Source: Acidobacteria bacterium AB60
GTDB taxonomy: Bacteria > Acidobacteriota > Terriglobia > Terriglobales > Acidobacteriaceae
NCBI GenBank assembly: GCA_008682415.1
Contig: VANK01000001.1
Location: 1,281,510 to 1,345,509 of the forward strand
DNA: 64,000 nt
Direction: 5' to 3'
The notes under the pieces: model-generated
Database searches by the model: none
What the model was told of the DNA's origin: nothing
The model's input: the letters and a program-made list of their open reading frames with translations, nothing else
Translations under genes and position numbers: made by a program
Shown here: in pieces, positions 10,669-19,180 of the stretch
Layout: the number at the start of each line of letters is the position of its first letter
Numbering within the stretch: position 1 is the stretch's first letter

Positions 10669-12090
10669 TCACTTCACGACGATTTCGGTCATCATGCCGC
10701 CGAAGTTTTCATTGAAATTCGACAGATGATCGAGGTTAGAGCTGTAGAGGAAGTAAGTGCCTGGGGGAACATCGGTCGCGTCAAGGATCACGTCCGCTGA
10801 TTCGCCTCCGCCCAGCGTGACGGAGTTGGTCAGGTAGGTCATATCATTGCCGGCCATGTCGCGAAGAAGACGCGCATCGATACCGACTACGCGCATGGGG
10901 ATTCCCACCGTAGCGAGAGTGGTGAACTCGGTCACGCTGAGGTCGGAAAGGCGCAGCAGGGCGCGAGTCTGGCCGGCGCTCTTGTTGATTGTGATCAACG
11001 TCGGCAAGGGCTGGCTGGGGCGCGACTGGCCGTCGGAACCCTCGGTTTCCATGGGCCCCGCACTCACGGTGTCCGGATAACCGCGGCCGCTCAGCAGGAA
11101 GTACTTGTCTTTCATGCCGGCGAAGCTCTCAGGATTGAAAGTGGTGCCTACGTAGTGGAAGAAGGGATCGAAACCCATCATCTGTACGGGGAACTCGACG
11201 TCGTAGCGGGTAGAGCCATCACCATCGTTGTACGCGTAGAGATTCCCGCGCACCTCGCTGGGATTTGCAGGCACGGGTGTCTGCCCAGTGCAGAGGATGT
11301 CAGAACAGCCGATTCCGGATGTCGCTCCGGGGGCCTTGGCATTCTCGGTCTGCAGGATAGAGGCCAGGGATTTGCCGGCGAACGAGGGATCGGATTGAAG
11401 GCGATTTTGGCGAGGTCGTACGTACAGTTGTCCGACCATGCCCATTTGCAGGTGCTCAGGCGGCGTGATGTGGCAGTGCCAGAAGTAGGTTCCAGCGTCC
11501 GGGGCGGTGTAGTAGTAAGTGAAGCTGCCGCCGATATTGATGGCCACCGATGCATCCGGCACTCCATCGAAGTACGATGAGGCGTTGGGATAGCCGTGGA
11601 AGTGCACGGTGTGCTGCTCGAAGAGATCGGGCCGCATGATCATGCCCACGTTGGAGAGAGTCAGGAACAACTCATCGTCTTCGTCCATCGAGATGAGCGG
11701 CGCCGGAGCATTGGCGTTCAACACGCCCACGTTCATCATGTCAGCCGGCCTGACAAGTCCCGTAGCCGCATCGAGAAGGCCGACGGCGCCATTAGGGTCT
11801 CCACCTCCCAGATTGAAGGTGGTGTTGGTCTCCGTGCCGGAAAGACCGCTCTTGATGTCGGCGAGGCCCGACAACGGACCGAAACCAAAAAGATAGATTT
11901 GCGTGCCGTCGGCCATGGTGGCGAAACCGTCGCCGCCCGAGACCTCCTGACATTTGATTCCCTTACCGGAGGGATGCAAGTTCGTTGTAGTTGGACACTG
12001 GACCCGGAAGGACTGAGCCTTCGCAGCAAGGAGTGACATGCCGAACAAAAGTGCACACAGTGCACAGCGGTGCGTGGATCTCAATTTCAT
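10669..12090 (-). CDS. Multicopper oxidase / cupredoxin-domain protein, secreted
   Basis: 473 aa from the ATG at 12090, which has GGAG 7 nt upstream and opens a signal peptide (MKLRSTHRCALCALLFG..., cleavage near AKAQS). The frame continues 37 codons further upstream without a plausible signal sequence. HTVHFHG matches the first multicopper oxidase motif. FWHCHITPPEHLQMGM carries the full type 1 plus trinuclear ligand set (HCHxxxxHxxxGM) but lies in the middle of the protein instead of at the C-terminus. The C-terminal cupredoxin (FLYSSNLDHLSNFNENFGGMM) has lost these ligands. Such an arrangement recalls two-domain oxidases with the type 1 site in domain 1. First gene of the three-gene export operon. 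Confidence 0.82.
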   Translation of the reverse strand: MKLRSTHRCALCALLFGMSLLAAKAQSFRVQCPTTTNLHPSGKGIKCQEVSGGDGFATMADGTQIYLFGFGPLSGLADIKSGLSGTETNTTFNLGGGDPNGAVGLLDAATGLVRPADMMNVGVLNANAPAPLISMDEDDELFLTLSNVGMIMRPDLFEQHTVHFHGYPNASSYFDGVPDASVAINIGGSFTYYYTAPDAGTYFWHCHITPPEHLQMGMVGQLYVRPRQNRLQSDPSFAGKSLASILQTENAKAPGATSGIGCSDILCTGQTPVPANPSEVRGNLYAYNDGDGSTRYDVEFPVQMMGFDPFFHYVGTTFNPESFAGMKDKYFLLSGRGYPDTVSAGPMETEGSDGQSRPSQPLPTLITINKSAGQTRALLRLSDLSVTEFTTLATVGIPMRVVGIDARLLRDMAGNDMTYLTNSVTLGGGESADVILDATDVPPGTYFLYSSNLDHLSNFNENFGGMMTEIVVK

Positions 12091-12498
12091 TTGATCTCCG
12101 GACGACGCACCATCCCCATCCAGGCAGATGCCCGCGTCGCGCTCAGTAGTCAGCAAAGAAGGAAGCGAGGGACAGAAGCGGTCCCAGGAAGCAGCGCGCA
12201 AGTCACTTGGGAAGGGGGCCCGTAACCAGCCGCATAGACAGTATGTAAAACAATTTTTACTAGTGATTGACTGAGGTCAAACGGGGGCAATTATGACGTA
12301 AACGTAATTTTACACGCCTCTAACCAAATGATTGTGCGTAACTTAGGGCGATATCGAGGATCGCTGGAGATGTCGGAAGGCATCTTTTGGTTGCATGAGT
12401 GGATTGAATTTAAGCAACATTCGACCCGTAGGGTCAGCTCTGAGTGTTTGCGAGTGGCAAGTCGGGCAATGGCCTGAACCCTTCAAAAGTACGTCAGA
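12091..12498. other. Intergenic region upstream of the oxidase operon
   Basis: About 400 bp without a convincing gene, and clearly more AT-rich than its surroundings around 12240-12340. It should contain the promoter of the minus-strand oxidase operon. I could not fix -35 and -10 boxes with confidence. A perfect short palindrome at 12267-12280 is the one distinct site. Confidence 0.5.
12267..12280. promoter_or_regulatory. Palindrome TTGAC-TGAG-GTCAA, possible operator
   Basis: Perfect 5-bp inverted arms around a 4-nt centre, about 180 bp upstream of the start of the multicopper oxidase operon, in an AT-rich stretch. Symmetry and position suggest a regulator binding site. No regulator gene is adjacent and the call rests on symmetry alone. 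Confidence 0.3.
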
Positions 12499-12903
12499 CT
12501 ATCCGTTTTCGACACGCGACTTGGTGTCCGAGTATGCCGATTCAATGAGGGTGCACAGCGCTATCGTGTCTGCGGCTGTCCCCGGCTTGATCTTGACGTG
12601 GCGCATGAACTTCCCGGAGCCTTCGAGAAGGCCGGCTGGATCCCGAAGAGCCGAACCTTGAAAGAAACCGACGTTCACGTGTGCGGTAAAGACATTCACG
12701 TAGGCGAAGGCCGCATCACCCAGGCAGGCGGTCGGACAACCGTCGTGGAGGAGTTCGCAGACTTCATCGCCGCAGTCGCGGATGACCTGAAACCAACGAC
12801 GTGCGATGATCCCCAATTCGCCCTTATCCCTGTTCAACCAGGTGTCGACAGACGGATTGCGCCGGATGGCGCCGGGAAATCGCATAAGCTCGTTTCGTAT
12901 CAT
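12499..12903 (-). CDS. DUF1801-like protein
   Basis: About 134 aa from an ATG at 12903; a TTG four codons earlier is an alternative, and neither has a good ribosome binding site. The C-terminal half resembles DUF1801/YdhG-type small proteins: VNVGFFQGSALRDPAGLLEG followed by SGKFMRHVKIK, a conserved pattern in that family. Function is unknown; the fold is related to YjbR/frataxin-like proteins. It stands alone, divergent from the serine hydrolase gene. Confidence 0.75.
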   Translation of the reverse strand: MIRNELMRFPGAIRRNPSVDTWLNRDKGELGIIARRWFQVIRDCGDEVCELLHDGCPTACLGDAAFAYVNVFTAHVNVGFFQGSALRDPAGLLEGSGKFMRHVKIKPGTAADTIALCTLIESAYSDTKSRVENG

Positions 12904-13001
12904 CGCGTCGATCAAAAAAGGGACTAGGTCAGCCGCGGAAACCGCGCGCGGATACCCTTGGCTTCAGCTTAGCGTCTCTTTGTGGTCGGGGAGTCGATAA
13001 G

Positions 13002-15461
13002 ATGGCAGTCTGCACCCCTGAGCGTGAGGTTCGAGTGTCTAAAGGTCGACGGGCGACGATGAGGCAACAGAAACCAAAATTCCTGCTGCTTGTGCTATGC
13101 ACACTGATGCTGGTCCTCACGGCATGGCCAAGCGAGGCGCAAAGAATGCTCAAGGCTAATGAGCCAGAACACAGGGGGCTCGGCCCTCTGCTCGATCCCT
13201 TGATGCAGAAGGCAGTCACGGATGGGAGCATTCCCGGGGGAGTGCTGGTGGTGGGACATCACGGAACCATCATCTATCGCAAGGCGTTTGGATCGCGCTC
13301 AGTTGAGCCGCGGCGCGAACCAATGACGGTTGGCACGATCTTCGATCTGGCTTCCCTGACGAAGTGCGTGGCAACCACCACGGGGGTGATGCAGCTGTTC
13401 GAACAGGGGCGCGTCCGGCTTAATGATCCGGTGTCAGCCTATCTGCCGGAGTTCGCGCAGAACGGAAAACAGGACATCACCGTTCGTGAATTGATGACGC
13501 ACTACTCAGGACTCGCCCCGGACCTTGATTTGAGCAAGCCATGGATAGGGCGGGATGCGGCCTTCCAAATGGCCATGGCACAGACGCCAGAGCATCCGCC
13601 GGATAGCCGATTTGAGTACAGCGATATCAACTTTGAGGTGCTGGGATTCCTGGTAGAACGGGTGAGCGGTGAGCCGCTGAATCAGTACGTCGAGCGACAC
13701 GTTTTTGCACCGCTGGGAATGCGGCATACGCGATTCCTTCCTCCCGAGGTCTGGCGCAAACAGATCGCTCCAACGCAGTTCGATGAAAATGGGGCGATGC
13801 TACGGGGCCTGGTGCATGATCCAACCGCGCGGCGTATGGGCGGCGTAGCCGGGCACGCCGGACTGTTCGCAACCGCGGACGACCTTGCCGTATTCGCGCA
13901 GGCACTGCTGAGCGGTGGGCGGGTGATGCATCGCACGACCTTGGAGAAGATGGTCACTCCGCAGCAGCCAGCAAATGCCGCAAACCTGCGCGGTTTGGGT
14001 TGGGACATCGATTCGCCGTTCGCGAGCAATCGCGGCGAACTGCTGCCGGTGGGCTCGTTCGGCCATACAGGGTTCACGGGAACATCTCTCTGGATCGATC
14101 CGGTGACGGACACCTACATCGTGCTCCTGACCAACGCAGTGCATCCGCGTGGCGGGAAATCGGTCGTGAGCCTCCGGGCTCGGGTGGCTACGGCGGTAGT
14201 GCAGGGTTTGCGGCTCACCGTGCCGGAACAGGAGAAGCTGCGCCTGGCACGTACTACCGGGTACAACGAATCACTGATGGCTGCACGCCGGATGCAGCAC
14301 CGCAATGGAACGGTGAAGGTTGGAATCGATGTTCTCGAGGAGCATGCATTTCACGAATTGCACCCCGACGAACGCCGGCCAGTCAGGGTCGGACTCGTGA
14401 CAAACCAGACGGGCCTGGATGCACAAGGGCGACGCACCATAGATGTGCTGGCGCATGCTCCCGGAGTGCAGCTCGCAGCCATCTTCAGCCCGGAGCATGG
14501 GATTGGAGGGGCTGCGGAGACGACTGAAATCGCGGATACTCAGGATGCGGCAACGGGGGTGACAGTCCACAGCTTGTACGGCAGCACGGATGCAAAGCGG
14601 CGTCCCGATCCTGCTGTGGTGGCCCAGTTGGATCTGCTGGTATTCGATATTGCCGATGTAGGAGTTCGGTTTTATACCTACGAAAGCACATTGGGGTACT
14701 GCCTGGAGGCGGCAGCGAAGGCCGGAAAAGAGATCGTGGTCCTGGACCGGCCCAATCCCGTGAACGGCGCGTTTGTGCAGGGCCCGGTCGCCGATAAACG
14801 ACGAGAAAGCTTCGTCGGCTACGGGCAAATCCCTGTGCGGCACGGAATGACCATGGGCGAATTGGCCCGCATGTACAACGCCGAGAGGGGCCTGGGAGCG
14901 CAGCTGACAGTTGTACCCATGGAGGGGTGGATGCGCGGCGACTGGTTCGATTCCACGGGATCAGGATGGGTGAATCCTTCGCCGAACCTGCGCAGCCTGG
15001 AGGAGGCTACGCTCTATCCGGGAATCGGCATGATTGAGATGTCGAACCTCTCGGTAGGTCGCGGGACCGACACGCCCTTTGAGGTTTTGGGCGCGCCATG
15101 GGTCGACGGTATGGCCTTGGCAAGATATCTGAATGCGCGCGAGATCGCAGGGGTGCGGTTTGTGCCCGTACAATTTAGGCCAACCTCCGCCGCGTACGCA
15201 AGTCAGGAATGCGGGGGCATCCACCTGCTGTTGACGGATCGCGATGCGCTAGACGCACCCGAAGTCGGCTTGGAGGTGGCCGCAGCGCTCTGGGCCCTCT
15301 ATCCCGAAAAGTACCGGCCAGACGAGGTTGACACTCTGATGCTAAACAAAGCGAGTATCGAAGCGCTGAAGCGCGGAGAAGATCCGCGGCGCATCGCCCA
15401 GGCTTGGCGGCCGGGACTGGAACGGTTCGAAAAGACGCGATCAAAATATCTTCTGTACTAA
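13002..15461 (+). CDS. Fusion: serine hydrolase (class C beta-lactamase fold) + NamZ-like DUF1343 exo-muramidase
   Basis: 819 aa. The ATG at 13002 has GGGGAG 8 nt upstream; an internal ATG at 13059 begins the signal peptide proper (MRQQKPKFLLLVLC..., cleavage near SEAQ) and may be the true start. Residues about 60-410 form a beta-lactamase/penicillin-binding fold: the SLTK tetrad (Ser about 118) is the SxxK nucleophile and YSD (about 206) the YxN equivalent. From about 445 a DUF1343/NamZ domain begins (VGLVTNQTGLD, FSPEHGIGG, DRPNPVNG). NamZ enzymes remove N-acetylmuramic acid from peptidoglycan chain ends. In Bacillus the two activities are neighbouring genes (ybbE, ybbC); here they are one exported polypeptide, suggesting a cell-wall recycling or scavenging enzyme. 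Confidence 0.88.
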   Translation: MAVCTPEREVRVSKGRRATMRQQKPKFLLLVLCTLMLVLTAWPSEAQRMLKANEPEHRGLGPLLDPLMQKAVTDGSIPGGVLVVGHHGTIIYRKAFGSRSVEPRREPMTVGTIFDLASLTKCVATTTGVMQLFEQGRVRLNDPVSAYLPEFAQNGKQDITVRELMTHYSGLAPDLDLSKPWIGRDAAFQMAMAQTPEHPPDSRFEYSDINFEVLGFLVERVSGEPLNQYVERHVFAPLGMRHTRFLPPEVWRKQIAPTQFDENGAMLRGLVHDPTARRMGGVAGHAGLFATADDLAVFAQALLSGGRVMHRTTLEKMVTPQQPANAANLRGLGWDIDSPFASNRGELLPVGSFGHTGFTGTSLWIDPVTDTYIVLLTNAVHPRGGKSVVSLRARVATAVVQGLRLTVPEQEKLRLARTTGYNESLMAARRMQHRNGTVKVGIDVLEEHAFHELHPDERRPVRVGLVTNQTGLDAQGRRTIDVLAHAPGVQLAAIFSPEHGIGGAAETTEIADTQDAATGVTVHSLYGSTDAKRRPDPAVVAQLDLLVFDIADVGVRFYTYESTLGYCLEAAAKAGKEIVVLDRPNPVNGAFVQGPVADKRRESFVGYGQIPVRHGMTMGELARMYNAERGLGAQLTVVPMEGWMRGDWFDSTGSGWVNPSPNLRSLEEATLYPGIGMIEMSNLSVGRGTDTPFEVLGAPWVDGMALARYLNAREIAGVRFVPVQFRPTSAAYASQECGGIHLLLTDRDALDAPEVGLEVAAALWALYPEKYRPDEVDTLMLNKASIEALKRGEDPRRIAQAWRPGLERFEKTRSKYLLY

Positions 15462-15476
15462 GGGGCAGCGAAGCTA

Positions 15477-16397
15477 TCAGGCGCTCGGAGCTCGCCACTT
15501 CTCGGCGCGTTGCGCTCGGCGTTCCGCGAACTCCCGGGGCGTGGGGATGGGCGAGAGAGCACGACCTGCGAACATATTTTTGAAGAGCGCTACCAGTTCC
15601 TCATGGATGTGCCCGTTGGAGCCGAGAACTTCGCGGCTGTCGAGCTGAAACGGACCACCAGCAAAATCTGAGAGGCGGCCGCCTGCCTCCTCGATCAGCA
15701 GGAAGCCTGCGGCGGTGTCCCACGGATTGAGGTGAAATTCCCAAAAGGCCTCGAAACGGCCGCACGCGACATAGGCTAGATCGAGAGCAGCGGAACCTGC
15801 GCGCCTGACCCCGTGAGAGCGCAACGTGAATTCCTGGTAGAAGTGAATGTTTGGGTTGTCATGCCGCTTACGGCTGGGAAATCCGGTTGCAACGAGCGAC
15901 TCGGCGAGTTCGGGAATGGGCGAGACGCGAATCGGACGGCCGTTGAGTGTGGCGCCGCGACCGCGTTCGGCACAAAACAACTCATCGAGCAGGGGATCGT
16001 AGATGACCGCTGCGACCAGCGTGCCGTCAGCATGCGGGGGAAGATCAGGGGGACGCTGCTCCAGACCAAGCGAGACGCAGAAATGGGGCACACCGTGGGC
16101 GAAGTTGGTGGTGCCGTCGAGCGGATCGACGTACCACCGGAATTCTTGGTGGAGTCCTTCGCGGGTTCCCTCCTCGCCGTAGACGCCGTGATCCGGAAAA
16201 GCTTCGTTGAAACGCCTGCGGATGAGCTCTTCCACGGTGCGGTCGGCGACCGTCACCACATCAACGTCGCCCTTGTACTCGGTCTCAACTCCCCGCGCGA
16301 AAAAGTCGCGAAGGCGGGCTCCCGCTTCGCGCGCCACCGCGGCGGCCGTGGGCACGAACTGCAGCTCGGCAGGTCCTCCCGGCATGGCGTGGCTCAC
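15477..16397 (-). CDS. suhB: Inositol monophosphatase family protein (SuhB-like)
   Basis: 306 aa metal-dependent phosphatase. It shows the family metal-binding motifs in order: GEEG (74-77), DPLDGTTNF (91-99) and WDTAAG near residue 220, followed by EEAGG. The family hydrolyses inositol-1-phosphate or related sugar phosphates with Mg2+. The GTG start at 16397 overlaps the last codon of the hfq-like gene (GTGA), so the two are translationally coupled; an ATG at 16385 is an alternative start. In proteobacteria SuhB also has an RNA-processing/antitermination role, which makes the Hfq coupling notable, but the role here is not shown. Confidence 0.92.
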   Translation of the reverse strand: MSHAMPGGPAELQFVPTAAAVAREAGARLRDFFARGVETEYKGDVDVVTVADRTVEELIRRRFNEAFPDHGVYGEEGTREGLHQEFRWYVDPLDGTTNFAHGVPHFCVSLGLEQRPPDLPPHADGTLVAAVIYDPLLDELFCAERGRGATLNGRPIRVSPIPELAESLVATGFPSRKRHDNPNIHFYQEFTLRSHGVRRAGSAALDLAYVACGRFEAFWEFHLNPWDTAAGFLLIEEAGGRLSDFAGGPFQLDSREVLGSNGHIHEELVALFKNMFAGRALSPIPTPREFAERRAQRAEKWRAPSA

Positions 16398-16708
16398 TGG
16401 CCGGACCCGCGAGGCGCCGAGACGCTAGTAACCAGCGAGCCTTCCGAGGGGCCGCGGCGCTTACCCGCTTCAGTGATCGTGCGAATCTGGTGCTTATAGA
16501 TGAAGAGATTGGGCTTCCCTTCCCTGGTCAGGCGCAGCATTCCGTCATCGAAGTATTCAATCCAGCCTTTGACGGTCTCCCCATCGCGCAATTTGACCGA
16601 GACCTGCACTCTGCGCTCGCTGAGCGACTTCAGGTACAGCGCTTCCTGGCCCGTTTCACCAGGCGGAGGTGTCTTGGAGCGACGGCGGGACGGCAGAGGA
16701 GGAGTCAT
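16394..16708 (-). CDS. hfq: Hfq-like Sm-fold RNA-binding protein
   Basis: 104 aa. Residues about 22-78 match Hfq: ALYLKSLSERRVQVSVKLRD, then GWIEYFDDGMLRL (Sm1) and the YKHQIRTI segment corresponding to the YKHAI motif of Sm2. A basic, proline-rich N-terminal extension (about 20 residues) and a basic tail flank the core. Canonical Hfq forms a hexamer that pairs small RNAs with mRNAs. The usual neighbours (miaA, hflX) are absent; here it is coupled to suhB. The ribosome binding site is weak. Confidence 0.82.
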   Translation of the reverse strand: MTPPLPSRRRSKTPPPGETGQEALYLKSLSERRVQVSVKLRDGETVKGWIEYFDDGMLRLTREGKPNLFIYKHQIRTITEAGKRRGPSEGSLVTSVSAPRGSGQ

Positions 16709-16801
16709 GGTGCCATTTTAGATGCAGAGGGGAAGGAAAGAGTTCTGGCCGATCGAGCAGGTATGCGAGGCATCACCGCCCCTCGGAGCGGGGAGCTGCG
16801 G

Positions 16802-19057
16802 TCACGGTTGGTTCCCAGGCAGCCATTGACGAAACATCTCCGGGTCAACAGGAGGACTGAAAAGATACCCCTGGTAAGAGTGGCAACCAAGGCGATCGAG
16901 GAAAGATCGCTGCTCCTCGGTCTCCACTCCTTCGGCTAGCAGGGATACATCCATGGCCTGGCTCAGGGACACGATAGCCTTGGCGATGGCGCCGCTCGTG
17001 GGGTCCGCAACCATGTCCCGCACGAAGGATCGATCGATCTTGAGCTGATCCAGCGGCAGGCGCTTCAGATAGGTCAGCGAGGAGTAGCCGGTGCCGAAGT
17101 CGTCCAGGGAAAACTGAATGCCGTGAGTCTTCAGCGCTTTCATAATCGTGATTGTTTCTTCAAGGTTCTCCACAAGCATGGTTTCCGTGATTTCCAGCTT
17201 GAGAAGGCAGGGATCCGCGCCGGTTTCCTTCAAGGTCGCCAGCACGCGTTCCACGAAGTCTACCTGTCGAAACTGCCGCGCGCTCACGTTTACCGCAATG
17301 GAGATGGAAGATAGATTGGGGCTCCTCGACCAGTTTGCCAGCTGTCTGCAGGCAGACTCCAGAACATGGGCTCCGAGAGGCACGATCAATCCGGTTTCTT
17401 CAGCAAGAGAAATGAACTCCGCGGGCGCCAGGATGCCTCGCGTCGGGTGCTTCCAACGCAATAGAGCCTCCGCGCCAATCACGCTGCCGTGATTGACCTG
17501 CGGTTGATACCACAGCAGGAATTGCCGCTTACGAATCGCCAGCCGCAATTCCTCTTCGAGCTCGCCGCGGGCGTTCGCTGCCGCCTGAAGCTCCGGCGCG
17601 AAGAAGCGGACGACATCGCGGCTGGCGGCTTTTGCCTGGTACATAGCCAGGTCGGCTTGTCTGAGAATCTCGCTCACATCATCGTTCTGCTGCCCGAAGA
17701 AGGTAATGCCGATGCTTACGGTGGTCGCGCAATCGCGCTCGGCGATGCGATAAGGCAGCCTCATGGAACCGAGAATCTTGTCCGCGACGCATTTGGCCGC
17801 GGAGGCCGCCTCACATGAGGGCTTGCCAAGGCCTTCAAGGATCACTGCGAACTCATCTCCACCGACCCGGGCAACGAAGTCGACGGATCGACTGCAGGCC
17901 GTCAGGCGTCGTGATACCTCTTTCAGCAGAAGATCGCCGACATGGTGGCCCAGAGAGTCGTTCACCACCTTGAAGTTGTCGAGATCGATGAAGAGCAGGG
18001 CCGCCTGCGAATTGTTGCGCCTGCTGGCCGCTACCGCCTGAGCAAGATGGTCCATCAGGTACCGGCGATTGGGCAGTTCCGTCAACGAATCGTAGAAGGC
18101 GAGATATCGAATCTCCTTCTCCGCCAGCTTCGCGTCGGAGATGTCGCGCGTGACGCTGAGAACGCAGGGTTCGCCCTCCAGTTCAATTACCGAGGCGGAC
18201 ATCAGGCCCCAGAAAACCTGGCCGTCCTTTTTCCTGAATTGGGCCTCGAGATCGCGGCAGGAGCCATGCTCGCCAAGCTTATCCAGCATTCTCTGCCGGT
18301 CACGAACATCTGCCCAGATCTTGAGATCGATGGAGGTACGGCCAACTACCTCCTCTCGCGTGTAACCTGTCAACTCGAGGAACGCCCGGTTGCACTCGAT
18401 GTAGAGACCGTCCCGCAGGCGATTCAGATTGACGGAGTCCAGCGACATCTGGAAGGCCGTACGGTAGCGCGCTTCGCTCACCTGCAACGCCCGCCGAGCA
18501 GCAGCGAGCCTCTCTTCCGCGAGCTTGCGCGCTTCAATATCTTGCACCATGGTCAAGAAGAAGAGGGGTACTCCCTTGGAGTCGCGCTGAATCGAGATCG
18601 TCAGCAGCACCCAGGTCAACTTGCCATCTTTGCGAATATAGCGCTTTTCAAAACTCGCGCTGGCGGCTTCCCCGCTCAGCAGGGCGAGAGCCGCAGCCTT
18701 GCCGGAATCGCGGTCTTCGGGAGGAGTGAGCGTCTGGAAATTCGCACCGACAATCTCGTGAGGCGGGTAGCCCACGATCCTGGCAAAACACTGATTGCAT
18801 TTGAGAATCTGGCCTTGCAGGGAGGTATGAAGAATCCCTACCGCGGCCTGGTCGAATGAAGCGCGGTAGCGATCCTCATACTGCTCGGAGGGCAGTTGTT
18901 CCTGTTCTGGAACAAGGGCCTCTCCCAGCTCCGCCGCTTTCGTGTCCACCGACGAACGATGATCCCCCCGGCAGACATGGATATTGCGTACTGCAGACAT
19001 GAATCCCCCGAACACCCCTACCCCGAGGTGCAGTCGAAAGACACTGTCTTTGTGCAT
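16802..19057 (-). CDS. PAS-PAS-GGDEF-EAL cyclic-di-GMP signalling protein
   Basis: 751 aa. Two PAS/PAC domains lie at about 55-185 and 190-310, then a GGDEF domain with an intact GGDEF signature (VARVGGDEFAVILEG, about residue 399) and an EAL domain with GAEALLRWKHP (about 529), the DDFGTGYSSL loop and a C-terminal EGVET motif. Both catalytic signatures look intact, so it could make or degrade c-di-GMP; which dominates cannot be told. No membrane segment is visible, so sensing is probably cytoplasmic. The start at 19057 lacks a clear binding site; ATG at 19000 has GGGGGA just upstream and may be the real start. Monocistronic. Confidence 0.92.
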   Translation of the reverse strand: MHKDSVFRLHLGVGVFGGFMSAVRNIHVCRGDHRSSVDTKAAELGEALVPEQEQLPSEQYEDRYRASFDQAAVGILHTSLQGQILKCNQCFARIVGYPPHEIVGANFQTLTPPEDRDSGKAAALALLSGEAASASFEKRYIRKDGKLTWVLLTISIQRDSKGVPLFFLTMVQDIEARKLAEERLAAARRALQVSEARYRTAFQMSLDSVNLNRLRDGLYIECNRAFLELTGYTREEVVGRTSIDLKIWADVRDRQRMLDKLGEHGSCRDLEAQFRKKDGQVFWGLMSASVIELEGEPCVLSVTRDISDAKLAEKEIRYLAFYDSLTELPNRRYLMDHLAQAVAASRRNNSQAALLFIDLDNFKVVNDSLGHHVGDLLLKEVSRRLTACSRSVDFVARVGGDEFAVILEGLGKPSCEAASAAKCVADKILGSMRLPYRIAERDCATTVSIGITFFGQQNDDVSEILRQADLAMYQAKAASRDVVRFFAPELQAAANARGELEEELRLAIRKRQFLLWYQPQVNHGSVIGAEALLRWKHPTRGILAPAEFISLAEETGLIVPLGAHVLESACRQLANWSRSPNLSSISIAVNVSARQFRQVDFVERVLATLKETGADPCLLKLEITETMLVENLEETITIMKALKTHGIQFSLDDFGTGYSSLTYLKRLPLDQLKIDRSFVRDMVADPTSGAIAKAIVSLSQAMDVSLLAEGVETEEQRSFLDRLGCHSYQGYLFSPPVDPEMFRQWLPGNQP

Positions 19058-19180
19058 CGGCAGAATCCGGAAGAGGATTAGTCCGGTCTCTCGCGGGCTC
19101 CTGTCGCGAGGCAGTCATCCCTTAGCATCGCAGATCTTATCGGCCGTTCTCAGCCAAGAAAGAACTGCCCGCACCCGACC

